Assembly: GCA_036852015.1 (NCBI GenBank)
Contig: JAANDG010000147.1
Span: forward strand, 173,501 to 237,500
Source: Pelodera strongyloides
Lineage: Eukaryota; Nematoda; Chromadorea; Rhabditida; Rhabditidae
DNA length: 64,000 bases
Direction: 5' to 3'
The notes beneath the pieces are model-generated. The model made no database searches, was not told the origin of the DNA, and saw nothing but the letters and a program-made list of their open reading frames with translations. Numbering within the stretch: position 1 is the stretch's first letter; every line of letters starts with the position of its first letter. The position numbers were made by a program, and so were the translations under genes. Below are positions 46,135-55,486 of this stretch, in pieces.

Positions 46135-49100
46135 CCTCTCTCTCTCTTATTTTTCTTTCTTTTCAACCTTTCGCAAAACATATGATCAGTGGGATAATCT
46201 GTTTTCTCGACCTTGAGACCGTACTATTTAAGAAACCGAGCATATTTGTTGGAGGGAAATAGAGATAATATTCCCGATATGAAATCTTATCTTTTGATGA
46301 TAAATGATGAGATGGAAAACTAAACTGTCATTGCAAAGTTACCACTCCAAATTAACAAATATCAACAAATTTATTAAAGGGATTGGGTGCGTGGTGAAGC
46401 GCACTAACACACAGAAAGCACAAATTAAAAAAAAGCGAGAGCACGGCGTAGTATCAACAATATGGCATCCACACGGGAAATAAATGTTTCAACTTTACAC
46501 TTTACTTGCAGAGAGTATTTTTGCTTTGAAGACAATTGCGGTGACACACCATGGGCTTCGCTTTCCTAGGTATTAAATGTATATTTCCAGTGTTACGGGT
46601 TCACTTGGCGGAGCGATCACTGTCATTATAACCATACCGGTAGCGGGAACCGTATATGTATCAGGTAACGTTACGCTTACCGCCGTATATAGGAAACCGA
46701 CGGAGATAATGAATATGCAATATACAAAAAAGTGGTCCGTTTGGTGCAAGACTCCGATTTCGATCATATGCTAAATAGGGGTAGGAGTATCGTTTCTCAT
46801 AAATTAGAACTGCGTTATCACTTACCAGCCGTTCGAAGAGCCCTACGGGCTCTTCTCCGACTGGAGGAATCGGCCTTCGGCCGATTGTTACCCTATTTAA
46901 AACATTCGCACATCTACAAAGTCATTTATAATTGGGGAAACGTATAATATGAGCCTGGATCTCCATTAGACTAATGGTACCATGCAAATTTGCCATTGAA
47001 GGTGCTCTATGTAGAGCAGATTGTTACCCTTATGACTTATGATAAGCTAGCATAGCTCAACCGGTAGAGCGTTGGACTGTGAAGCGAGAGGTTGTGCGCT
47101 GATGTGGGTTCGAATATCGCCAGAGACAAAGATTTTGTATGCTCTTTCGATCGAAGAATTTTCTTTATGAAGGGAGTTCGTTGTGCACATAAAAACAAAC
47201 CCGTGACAAACTCTTCTCCTTTATATAATAAAATGGCTCATGATTTGTGAACCGTTGTCAGTTATATTCTCAAGCACTGTATGCAAATTTCAAGAACGCG
47301 TGTTATTCCCCTTTAAAAACTCAGCGTTCAGGACGAGGCATATCGATATCTGCCTACTTGGATCTACAGAAAAATGTGGAAGATCGTCCGTACCTTCGTT
47401 TCTTGTCATGTCAAATCGACGGCGGCACAATTGACACTCGTGTGGCAAATATGGGACTATTCACCGATACAGTCAATACGAAATACAGGGTGAGTGAAAA
47501 CATGGGAAACGAGGACACCATTTGGTGACGGTTCTTTATTTTCTCTAAGTTTGTCCAAGTATTACAATAGTTGTTATTGTTAAATGAGAGAGCAAGCACG
47601 ACTGCTCCTAAAGCGCTTCCTGTAGTGCTCCTTCATTTAGCTGCAAACATAGGTTGCCAGTAAATACATCTAAATGCAGCTGTTCAGTACTCACTTCACA
47701 AACCATGTGTCATGCCACTTTGAATTTTTGTTAAATATCCCTTTTAGGGCCAAATGACATCGCAAACACGTCAACTTCTTCAAGAAGCAATTTGTGCGAA
47801 TATCCATCGTTTGACACAACAACACTTTTCGAATAAGATGTCAAAGTGAGGCAGTTTTATCAGCTTTATAGAAATTTGTTTGCTTTGAAGCTGATTTTCT
47901 CTATTAAATCCTTTGTACGTACTCCTTTATAAGTACCCACATGAATGACACAATTTCATAAAATATTCTCATTATCTCCCTCTCGCTATGTCTCTCGCTA
48001 TGTGATATGTCTATGTTCTATGTGCTGTTATCATCCATTGGTATTTTTATTTAGAAAATCCTATTTTGTTATACAAAAATTGTGTTTTTGAAAACTACGA
48101 GATAAATTCTCTAAATATGCTTGCAAAGCATATTTATATTTAGTTCCTTTATAAAAAACGACATACTACACTTACAGGTTCCCTACAAATGTGAATGCAA
48201 AGACGTTAGTGGAAATGATGCTAAACGTAAGTTATATTTTATACACTTATATATCAGAGGGAAGGGGATGTGCTACACCGCTACACGGACACTTTTTTCA
48301 ACAGATCGAGAAAAGAATCGTAATTCGTGTGTGTATATGTAGATTAAAACGGTATAGCAGCCGGTTTTTACGATGCATGAGTTCGCCCGCATTATATGCA
48401 AATGAGTATGATTAGAATAAAAAATCGACTTCAATTCGAGCTCATTTAGCATAGAAACGTGGGACATAACATAAGGATGCGGTTGTCTATGATGCGTTTC
48501 AAAAACCCGTCGCCATTCATTCTACAGCTAGTGTGATAGGGTTGACTGGCTGAAAAAAAATGTGTAAACTAAAATAAAATTCTTATCTATTTATTCTTTA
48601 GACAAAAGGCCATCCCGAAGGACGAGGTCTGTGCTCTTTCTATTTCAAATTTATTTATTTATTCTTATTTTGTGAAAATATGATTTGTTTGAGTTTGATC
48701 TCACAAGTTGCTTACTCACTGAGTGTACTTGTTCTAACCTGGTGTAACTGCTTATAATAGTTTGTAAAGAGTATGCCTCGTAACTTTAGCTTTGCTTTAT
48801 GTTTTTATGTGATGCCTTTTCATCAAGAGCCGGCTTACTGATAAAAATGAGTGAACATTAATTTTATTTTCCTTGAACATTAATTTTATTTTCCTCCATT
48901 TATTTTCTTTCGTTATACGCAATTTGTGTTCCACGAGGTGCCGTAATGCACAGCGGGGACATAATACATGACAATTAGCCGTATAGCTTATGTTATAACG
49001 GCCGGTCTTTGAAACTAAGTCTGGACGACTCCTTTCACATATGTTATGTAAATCAATATATGTTGACTGAAAATCGCACAGTTTCGCGGATGTGCGTAGA

Positions 49101-52100
49101 CTACGTGAAAATACAGTTCCCAAATTCCGTTTCAAAAACCGGCCGCTATACCGCTTTAACAATTGCTCAAGTTTCGACAGTGCTAGATTTAGTTGATGAT
49201 GAAAAGAAAATCTCTAAACGTGATATTGACTATGGAGATGTGGATATCATTCAACCAAGTATATCTGACGCTAGCCATGTAGAAGAAATCGATGATACGC
49301 AAAAAGGTTTGTAAAGCGGAAAAGTGCAATTTTCCTATTTTCTGTATTTACAGTAAGAAAATCTTTAGTTTCTCTACCCTCTTTGTACTATCACTTGTTG
49401 TCCATATGTGTGTTATACTGTAACTAATTGCTTCTTATGCTTGCTTCTTTTCTGATAATTTAGAGCTATTTTAATTGCAATTGCTATAGTGTGCCAGTGT
49501 GTTCCATAACTCATAACTGATTATCGAACGTATTTTCGTACACGCTAGCTAGAAGCTGGAATGATGCTCATCTGTACGTAGATGTAAAAACACCTTCAGA
49601 GAATCTACGTAAACGTAGAATATTTAACGTTTACAGCGAAATACCGGCCGGTTTTTTTGAAACACATTGCGTACACCTGCTTTCTTATGCAGCTCATGCA
49701 AATGAGCATAACTTAGAATAAAAACTAGACTCCAATTCGATCCCACTTTGCATAGACGCATATGAATGCAAGTACTTGAGATGCGTTTCAAAAACCGGCC
49801 GGTATTTCGCTTTAAACAGTTATCAAAAACTATTTTTACCCATTTAGAAATAGCTGGAATCGTTTTGAACGGAGACGAAATTGCCCGGTTTTTCAATTAC
49901 GTGAGTTATTTAAGTATGCCATAACTATAAGTACAAATGTGTGCAGCAGACTTTGCTGCCGGTGCACAATTTCCTGCAATGCATTAAATTTGGCTGCGGT
50001 GCTTTTCTCTTCTGTATTTATCGATTTTTGGATTCAATATCTAATTATCTATCAATAATAATTATTATTGATGGATTTTGTATTCAATTTCAGAATCGAT
50101 TAAAACATTTATTCGTCGACGTTAATCTTCTTGATGCGAGCGCCACGTATGATGATTATACAATTGGTATGAGCGGAAAGATATTCACGACCAAAATGCG
50201 TGAGTTTTAGACACATACTCAAACTAATCATATGCGAATGGTAGAAACAAATCCACGTGGGCAAACCTGATATAAAATGACAGACTTATGCGTCCTGTAA
50301 CTCAAAACTTGACTACTAGACTAGAGAGTCAAAAGCTAACAAAAGTGCAAAATATGCATCTATGGGTAACGAGGTGACCCAGCTTCACGTAAAGTTGGTT
50401 CACTGGGAGGCTTCACTGGGAGGTTCACTGGGAGGCACTGGGAGTTAGTCATGCTGGAGCGGTTCTGCAGATTGATTGAACATCGAGAGCTCTTTAATTT
50501 TCATAATTTCGCATTTCTCAGCCGGTCAATCTCCATATCGCCTACCGTTCCCATATCGATTACCTCGGTCGAACAGGCAACGAATGGTGGAAATCGGAAT
50601 ATCAGAATATTCACTCAACTCGATATTGTATCATGCACATAGGTAAATTACCGCTTTCTTTAGGGCGTCAATTTTAGTAGTTGTTCTTAGGCGCATTTAA
50701 GATGGGAAACGTTTGAAGAATTCTGGAAAAAGTTGGTCAAGTTGGAAACGCGACAAAGTTTAGAGATAATGCCAAAAGAGAGACCACAGACAAACATAGC
50801 AGAATATCCTGCTTTTCAGCATTATGCTAAATTATGCAAATGTTCCATCTTGAACCTAACTTTTTCGGAATTCTTCAAACTTTTCCCAACTTGAACGCGC
50901 CTTCAGGAACAATAGTCTAGGGGTGATCAACGGATCAAGTGGCAGGAGGAATAATATAATAAATAACAAAAGTCATAAAAAAAAGAAAAAAGAAAAACCT
51001 CGGAATACCTGAAAAAAAACCTCGGAATACCTGAAAGCTAGAACGAACTGGGAAAACTGTATAAGACACTTACCTTAGAATATGTCGGTACGTAGAGAAT
51101 GTATGTTAGGAAATATACGATTAATAGATATTAGCCTTGTAGTTGAATGGTAGCTGTGGTTTAGCAGTGTATAGGTGTATAAGACTTATTCTGCTCTGAA
51201 AAAATTCAATAAGGTTCCAGGACAAATTCCCTCCTCTTCCACGTTGACTCGAAAACTCCAAAGTTCGGAAAGTTATTGAAGACGACGTGCAGTTTGGATG
51301 AAGTGGGTTTGGATGAATATAAGCATATTTTCTTTCTTCTGCTCTCTTTCTTTTGTTTCTTTTGATTTTTTGTCAACTCTTGAAGTTGAGATGCGGGTTC
51401 GGTACAATACGGTACAACAACGAATGCTCTTAATTCTGAATATTCATAAGAAAATGGTTTCACACAAGCAACTAACCTTACTCTAAATACTCAAACTAGT
51501 TTAGCTATGTAGCGCATGCAGACTCCTGCGGGCGGAGGGCGGTTCTGATGCTAGGTCCCAATTTTCTTTGTGTTATGGCCCTGAGCTATTTTGACATTGT
51601 TCAGCTATAGTATACTGTTGTATTTTGGAGTGTGGCACGTTTAGGATTGCTGATCGTGTGCACGTAGTTTTGTGTTGAGGTAACGTGGCTAAACTAGTCA
51701 AAACTACAAAATTGTTAGCTGCTTGTGTGAATACAGTTTCTTTGCTGAAGTGTCAGTTACAACTACTCTCTGTGGAATTACTTTCTTATCTTTGGTGATA
51801 TATATACATATATAATGCTATGCATTTTTTCGTCTTATCTTTGATTTACTACTTTGAATTTTAAAATCATTGAATTCTTTCATCGTCTCTTATGGCGTTG
51901 CGCTCTTTCTAAGAGTCTAATAAACATTTAAACATTTAAACATATTATCTTGGATATCTTACTGTTTCTTTTGCCTTTTTCGAGTAAGTCAAGCACAAGG
52001 GAAACCAAAAAAAACCCGATTTCGCCCCGATCAAGTCCCTCAAAAAATCGGGTCTTGTTCGGTTCGAAATCGGGTTTTTTTTTGAAAATAATCGGGGCGA

Positions 52101-54131
52101 AATCGGGGTTTTCACTTTCCTAGTCCAAGCATGACTAATTTATCGGTCCAGATGTTGAAGACGTGTTTTACTATGTAATTCCTCCCTTCGGTTTCCCTCA
52201 GCAATGGGGGGACTCCCGAGAATTTACGAATATCGTCTAACTATAAATACCTGGTAGATAATAGTAAGCGTTTTTCGATCACAAAATTTATTTATTTATC
52301 CGTTTAGGTTTGTCTCTCTGACCAAGTTGAAGAAGTTGGCGAAAAGTATCCGAACAAACAACTCGAACTGATAATTCGAACGACAGCACCTCCGGTAGTC
52401 AATCTGACGAAAGGTGAGAAATTTTTTTTTATCATAGCTCTCTTCGATGACATTCATGCGTTTTTGTATTTTTAAAAAATAGTTCTTACTACTTATTGCG
52501 TACAAAAACTTCAAGATAAAATTGCTACTAGCTGAGTTATGCCGCATGCTCTAGATATCGTTCTTTTTATAAACTGAAATTATAAACTGAGAATCTGCCT
52601 TTTCAAACGATTATGCTCTCATGTCAGTTGAAAGGTCAGGCCCTCTCCAGGTAACCCATATTTTTGATGAAGCTATCTGGAGCTCCGAGTAGGAAAATCT
52701 TTACAGATCACATAATAATGTCGATGGAAGGACGATGTCTCTTCTTCTTGGAAGGCACCCGGCAGAAAATTGCTGTTATCCCTTTAAAGGCGCTCATCGA
52801 TGTGCACCTGATGTCACAGGGATCGACGGTGAAAGGTCAGTTATTGAGCTCATATGCAAATTGGAAGAAGCGGGCACCACCCGACAGCTCGATCTAAATA
52901 ATTCAATATATTGTGCACTTCTATATCCCAGTCTTAGGGAATCACTTGTTTAGATTAAATTAACATTTTTTTTTTAAATTTGTTTTACGCTTCAAGAGCG
53001 TGCACCTTTCTGCCTGACAGGATTCCCTCGGCTGACATGATTATGCATGAGAGTTGGTTGTCATGCGGCTATTTCCCGAAATCTCTTCGCGGAGGCCAAA
53101 TTCAGAATGTGACGCAATTTGCTAATAAACTACTGTTGAGGTTCTCTAAAAGTGACGGACCTTGTCTTCCTTGACACTCTGGACTTCTTCGGACTTACCG
53201 TCGACGACCTGGACGGTTTCCGGAAATCCGTGAAAGGAACGCTGGAAAACATGGTCAATCGGGTACTGTCTCAAGGGATCGCTCTGAGCACGAAAGGCAT
53301 GAAGTGAGTCTTTTCGTTATGGGGTTTGCAAGTATGCCGAAAAATTTGTCTTGGAAAAATGAGGCTTGGACCAATTTTATAATTTCTCATGTTATATATT
53401 CATTCTTAGTTCCAAAGTACGGTACCTCGTCACTCGTGTACATACTTGCAAGGAATTGTTGCATACTTGCAAACCCCATTACCGCTTATTTTCGTCTGCT
53501 CGTTGAAAAACAAAGTTTGTGAAAACAAAGAACTTGTGCAAATCGGTTTGCAACAGTGTTGATCCAGGAGAACGTGACGTAGGAGATAGATGCATAACAC
53601 GCTAAAATTATCAATGAGAGGAAATTGACAAAAGTTCATGATCCAGTTCACATCTGAGTTTTCGCTTTCGCTTAGTTTTGTCTGCTCTTTGCCGATAAAA
53701 CTAGATCAAGAACATACTCAGTCCACGAGCGCGTTGATACTGTCGCGGATACGCAGAGCGCGGGTGGCATATAATGAGGTAACCACGCAGCGCGGGTAAC
53801 TGATAATAAGCGCGTGCGGGTAACAGGCGCGCATCCATCTTTTAGGCGTGTAGCTGTAAACGCACATCGCGCTCGAGAACGTAGTAGAAAATCAGTTAAA
53901 ACTTATTTGAAGCACCGCAGCACACTTTGCCGTCGGGCACATTTTATCGTTTCGAAAATGGATACCTGGCCTACCTTATCTTTTTTCTACTCACATATGC
54001 TAATTTATTGCAGTTTGCCGATGAGCCTGTCCTCTCCAACACTGTCAATTGATCCTGGAATTCTCATGTTGCAGACAAATATTGATCTATATAATACGTT
54101 GTACTCATCGGATCAACGGTCCTTCCACTAA
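38399..54131 (+). CDS. BPI/LBP/CETP-family secreted lipid-binding protein, complete
   Basis: Eighteen exons: 38399-38431, 41292-41382, 43380-43456, 45614-45717, 46591-46657, 47325-47489, 47748-47845, 48178-48226, 48602-48626, 49172-49306, 49848-49900, 50094-50199, 50522-50642, 52202-52253, 52308-52413, 52683-52835, 53141-53303, 54014-54131. All joins keep phase; about 571 residues. Signal peptide MWRRLIFIVLQLCSIALAQS, then the BPI N-terminal start KPSIRVRINRGVFEQASSI. Family features: LRVQDLDF and GSLGGAITVIITIPV; the paired cysteine region LRFLSCQIDGGTIDTRV with QEAICANIHRL; YDDYTIGMSGKIF; VEIGISEYSLNSILYHAH; C-terminal barrel LEGTRQKIAVIPLKALIDVH and LPMSLSSPTLSIDPGILMLQ. An acidic insert (DLVDDEKKISKRDIDYGDVD) separates the two barrels. 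Two sites are soft: the exon 5 donor (GTATCA at 46658 is needed for phase; the better-looking GTAACG at 46665 is not in phase) and the weak acceptor at 52682. Likely extracellular lipid or lipopolysaccharide binding. Confidence 0.9.
38457..38713. mobile_element. CCGGCCGG MITE (family A), copy 11 plus a tandem partial right end
   Basis: 38457-38642 is a full copy (AAAGCTAAATACCGGCCTG to CCGGCTGGTGTTTCGCTTT). 38660-38713 repeats only its right end (GAATGCTGGTCTATTCGATG to CATTTCGCTT). It begins 26 bp after the BPI exon 1 donor. Confidence 0.85.
39400..39551. mobile_element. ACGTGG-type MITE
   Basis: AAAGCGTTATGTCATGTGGT at the left and ACCATGTGCCGTATCGCTTT at the right. In BPI intron 1. Confidence 0.7.
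40288..40456. mobile_element. CCGGCCGG MITE (family A), copy 12
   Basis: AAAGCGAAATACCGGCCCG at the left and CCGGCAGGTATTCCGCTTT at the right. In BPI intron 1. Confidence 0.85.
40676..40772. repeat. (CT)n-rich microsatellite
   Basis: Imperfect CTCTCC/CTCTCT tract. Spurious Ser/Leu and Arg/Glu frames on both strands. Confidence 0.9.
41397..41556. mobile_element. Diverged family B palindrome
   Basis: CCTATGTATCCTATGCAAAG and its complement around a different centre (GTGTGCCCGAAGCTTGCC/GGACGGGCACACAC). It starts 15 bp after the BPI exon 2 donor. Confidence 0.75.
41772..41808. repeat. (CT)n microsatellite
   Basis: About 30 bp of CTCTCT. Confidence 0.9.
43182..43361. mobile_element. CCGGCCGG MITE (family A), copy 13
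   Basis: AAAGCGAAATACCGGCCGG to CCGGCCGCTATTTCGCTTT. Its right end is 18 bp from the BPI exon 3 acceptor. Confidence 0.85.
43833..43915. repeat. Three short tandem copies of CACAGTGCCGGCGATTTGCA
   Basis: Units of about 28 bp at 43833, 43862 and 43892, in BPI intron 3. Confidence 0.85.
44367..44442 (-). mobile_element. tRNA-like SINE head
   Basis: Minus strand GTGGCGTAGTGGTTAACGCA (A-box) and GGGTTCGATTCCCGC (B-box). The acceptor stem is not complementary, so a retroposon head is likelier than a tRNA gene. In BPI intron 3. Confidence 0.55.
45085..45295. repeat. Cluster of CCCATTTGGTGAC repeats, direct and inverted
   Basis: CCATTTGGTGACGG and its complement occur at least six times, forming a foldback. 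A further copy (ACCATTTGGTGACGGTTCTT) lies at 47517, just after BPI exon 6. Confidence 0.7.
46072..46146. repeat. (CT)n microsatellite
   Basis: About 75 bp of CTCTCT with interruptions. Confidence 0.95.
46825..47231 (+). mobile_element. Composite hairpin/tRNA-like element, copy 2
   Basis: Same order as 36201-36605: CGTTCGAAGAGCCCTACGGG head, AATCGGCCTTCGGCCGATT hairpin, tRNA-like middle (TAGCATAGCTCAACCGGTAG, GGGTTCGAATATCG), tail CTCCTTTATATAATAAAATG. One B-box base differs. In BPI intron 5. Confidence 0.75.
48345..48505. mobile_element. Family A-like MITE (AACGGTATAGCAGCCGG variant)
   Basis: AAACGGTATAGCAGCCGGTT at the left; right end GATGCGTTTCAAAAACCCGT; interior AGAATAAAAAATCGACTTCA as in family A. 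Confidence 0.6.
48990..49160. mobile_element. Family A-like MITE immediately before BPI exon 10
   Basis: GTTATAACGGCCGGTCTTTG at the left and AAAACCGGCCGCTATACCGC at the right. The right end lies 12 bp from the exon 10 acceptor. Confidence 0.7.
49634..49815. mobile_element. CCGGCCGG MITE (family A), copy 14
   Basis: CAGCGAAATACCGGCCGGTT and its complement ending CGCTTT; CTAGACTCC inner variant. Ends 32 bp from BPI exon 11. Confidence 0.85.
50688..50905. mobile_element. Foldback MITE (family C), diverged copy
   Basis: AGGCGCATTTAAGATGGGAA at the left and TTCCCAACTTGAACGCGCC at the right, with GAAGAATTCTGGAAAAAGTT and its complement. Confidence 0.7.
52003..52127. mobile_element. Family F element, short variant copy 4
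   Basis: AAAACCCGATTTCGCCCCGAT at the left (written CCCGATTTCGCCCCGAT) and ATCGGGGCGAAATCGGGG at the right, ending TTTCACTTTCCT like the other F copies. The core is changed from CCATAT to CGAAAT. Confidence 0.75.
53319..53483. mobile_element. Inverted-repeat element family E, copy 6
   Basis: ATGGGGTTTGCAAGTATGCC at the left and GCATACTTGCAAACCCCAT at the right. It starts 15 bp after the BPI exon 17 donor. Confidence 0.8.
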
Positions 54132-54250
54132 AGCGGTATTACAGCCGTTTTTTGAAATGGATTTTGGAGAACTGCATTCCCATGAATAATATGCAAATGA
54201 ATAAAAATCGAGCTCAATTCGAATGCAATTGTCCATACGTTTCAAAGTGT
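54129..54250. mobile_element. Family A-like MITE whose end contains the BPI stop codon
   Basis: TAAAGCGGTATTACAGCCGT begins on the TAA that ends the BPI frame. The right end is diverged (ATACGTTTCAAAG). Confidence 0.65.
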
Positions 54251-54534
54251 CCTAGGGCGATGGCGAGTGATTTTCGCGCAAGCTTCCGAATAGATAAACG
54301 CTAACATATATTCGATTTTACTTTGCTCAATGTTATTCGTAGCATAGAAGTCCTGTGGTAGGAATAGAGAAAAATCCTTGGCTTACTAATAAGTTTGTAG
54401 AGTACATATATTACGTGAGCAACATGTCTTCAGTTATCCCGTTGCACCCCCTTGATTCGGTTACTAGCCTAACGTAAAAATTGGCGAGATAATTATCTTT
54501 TGAATGTGCCCCATACTCTACTCAAGAACAAGCT

Positions 54535-54712
54535 AAAGCGAAATAACGGCCGGTTTTTGAAACGCACCGTGGATAACTGAGTTCTTACGCATTGATGTTA
54601 ATTTGCTCTTTAGCTCGATTTTTTTCATTCTAATTTATGTTCATTTGTATAAGCTGCATAAGAATGATGGTGTACTGAATGTGTTTCAAAAACCGGAAGG
54701 TATCTCGCTTTA
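54535..54712. mobile_element. CCGGCCGG MITE (family A), copy 15
   Basis: AAAGCGAAATAACGGCCGG to CCGGAAGGTATCTCGCTTT. Between BPI and the DM gene. Confidence 0.85.
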
Positions 54713-54714
54713 TA

Positions 54715-55480
54715 TTCCGCAGTGTTGTATCGTTGAAGTTATCGCATTTCCGTTTGGTGTAATAATGTTTTGGTTTCAACAAAATTAAGTTGAACGCTAC
54801 GTATGAAAGTTAAATCTCGGTTGTCTACCCTCGGATAAGACTGTGTCGACTATAAACAGTCAATATTTAGCCTTTCTACTTGTTATATATGACAACACTA
54901 GCAATCCTTCCATTCGTTGTCAATTGCATTTTCTCGACAATTTCACCATTACGATCTCATTTTGTTTGCTTTCTTTTTGAAGTTTCGTTTGAAGTGTATA
55001 AATGTTCATTACTTTTTGAAAGAGACACTGAAATAACGCGAAGTACTTGTATATAAAAAAGCAGATCCACTAACTCTCGTGCATAAACTAGTTGCTTTGT
55101 TTCGAAAGTAAAATGGCAAACATCATAGATAGACTAAACACATAAATTAGTATAACAATATATGTATCAGAATAGACTTGAAACATACAAGTTGACCATG
55201 TTGTAACAAGATAGACATATGTTGATCCATATCGCAGACAAGATTGAAACGTCGATGGTTTCAGCAGTAAAAGACAATTTATCCACGAAAGCCACATATA
55301 TATCATTTCATAAAAACCCTCACGTAAAACCAATTGAGCTCTATGAATACACACCCGTACTATTTATTTGCAGCAGTAATGAAGCTAATGAGGAAACAAA
55401 CACTCAACCGTAGCATAAAGAACAATCATTATCAAAGGAATGTCGAGTAATATATATATATATTTTTTTTTCGAATTGCA
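54715..55480. other. Intergenic between convergent genes
   Basis: AT-rich, with the 3' flanks of both the BPI (+) and DM (-) genes. No coding signal. Confidence 0.4.
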
Positions 55481-55486
55481 CAAACC

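Noticed and set aside
46507..46569. Candidate extra BPI exon (ALKTIAVTHHGLRFP)
   Set aside because: Its entry phase does not fit exon 45614-45717, whereas joining 45717 to 46591 fits directly.
52628..52650. Candidate 23-bp BPI exon (VERSGPLQ)
   Set aside because: It would leave a 22-nt intron before the next exon; the acceptor at 52682 keeps phase without it.
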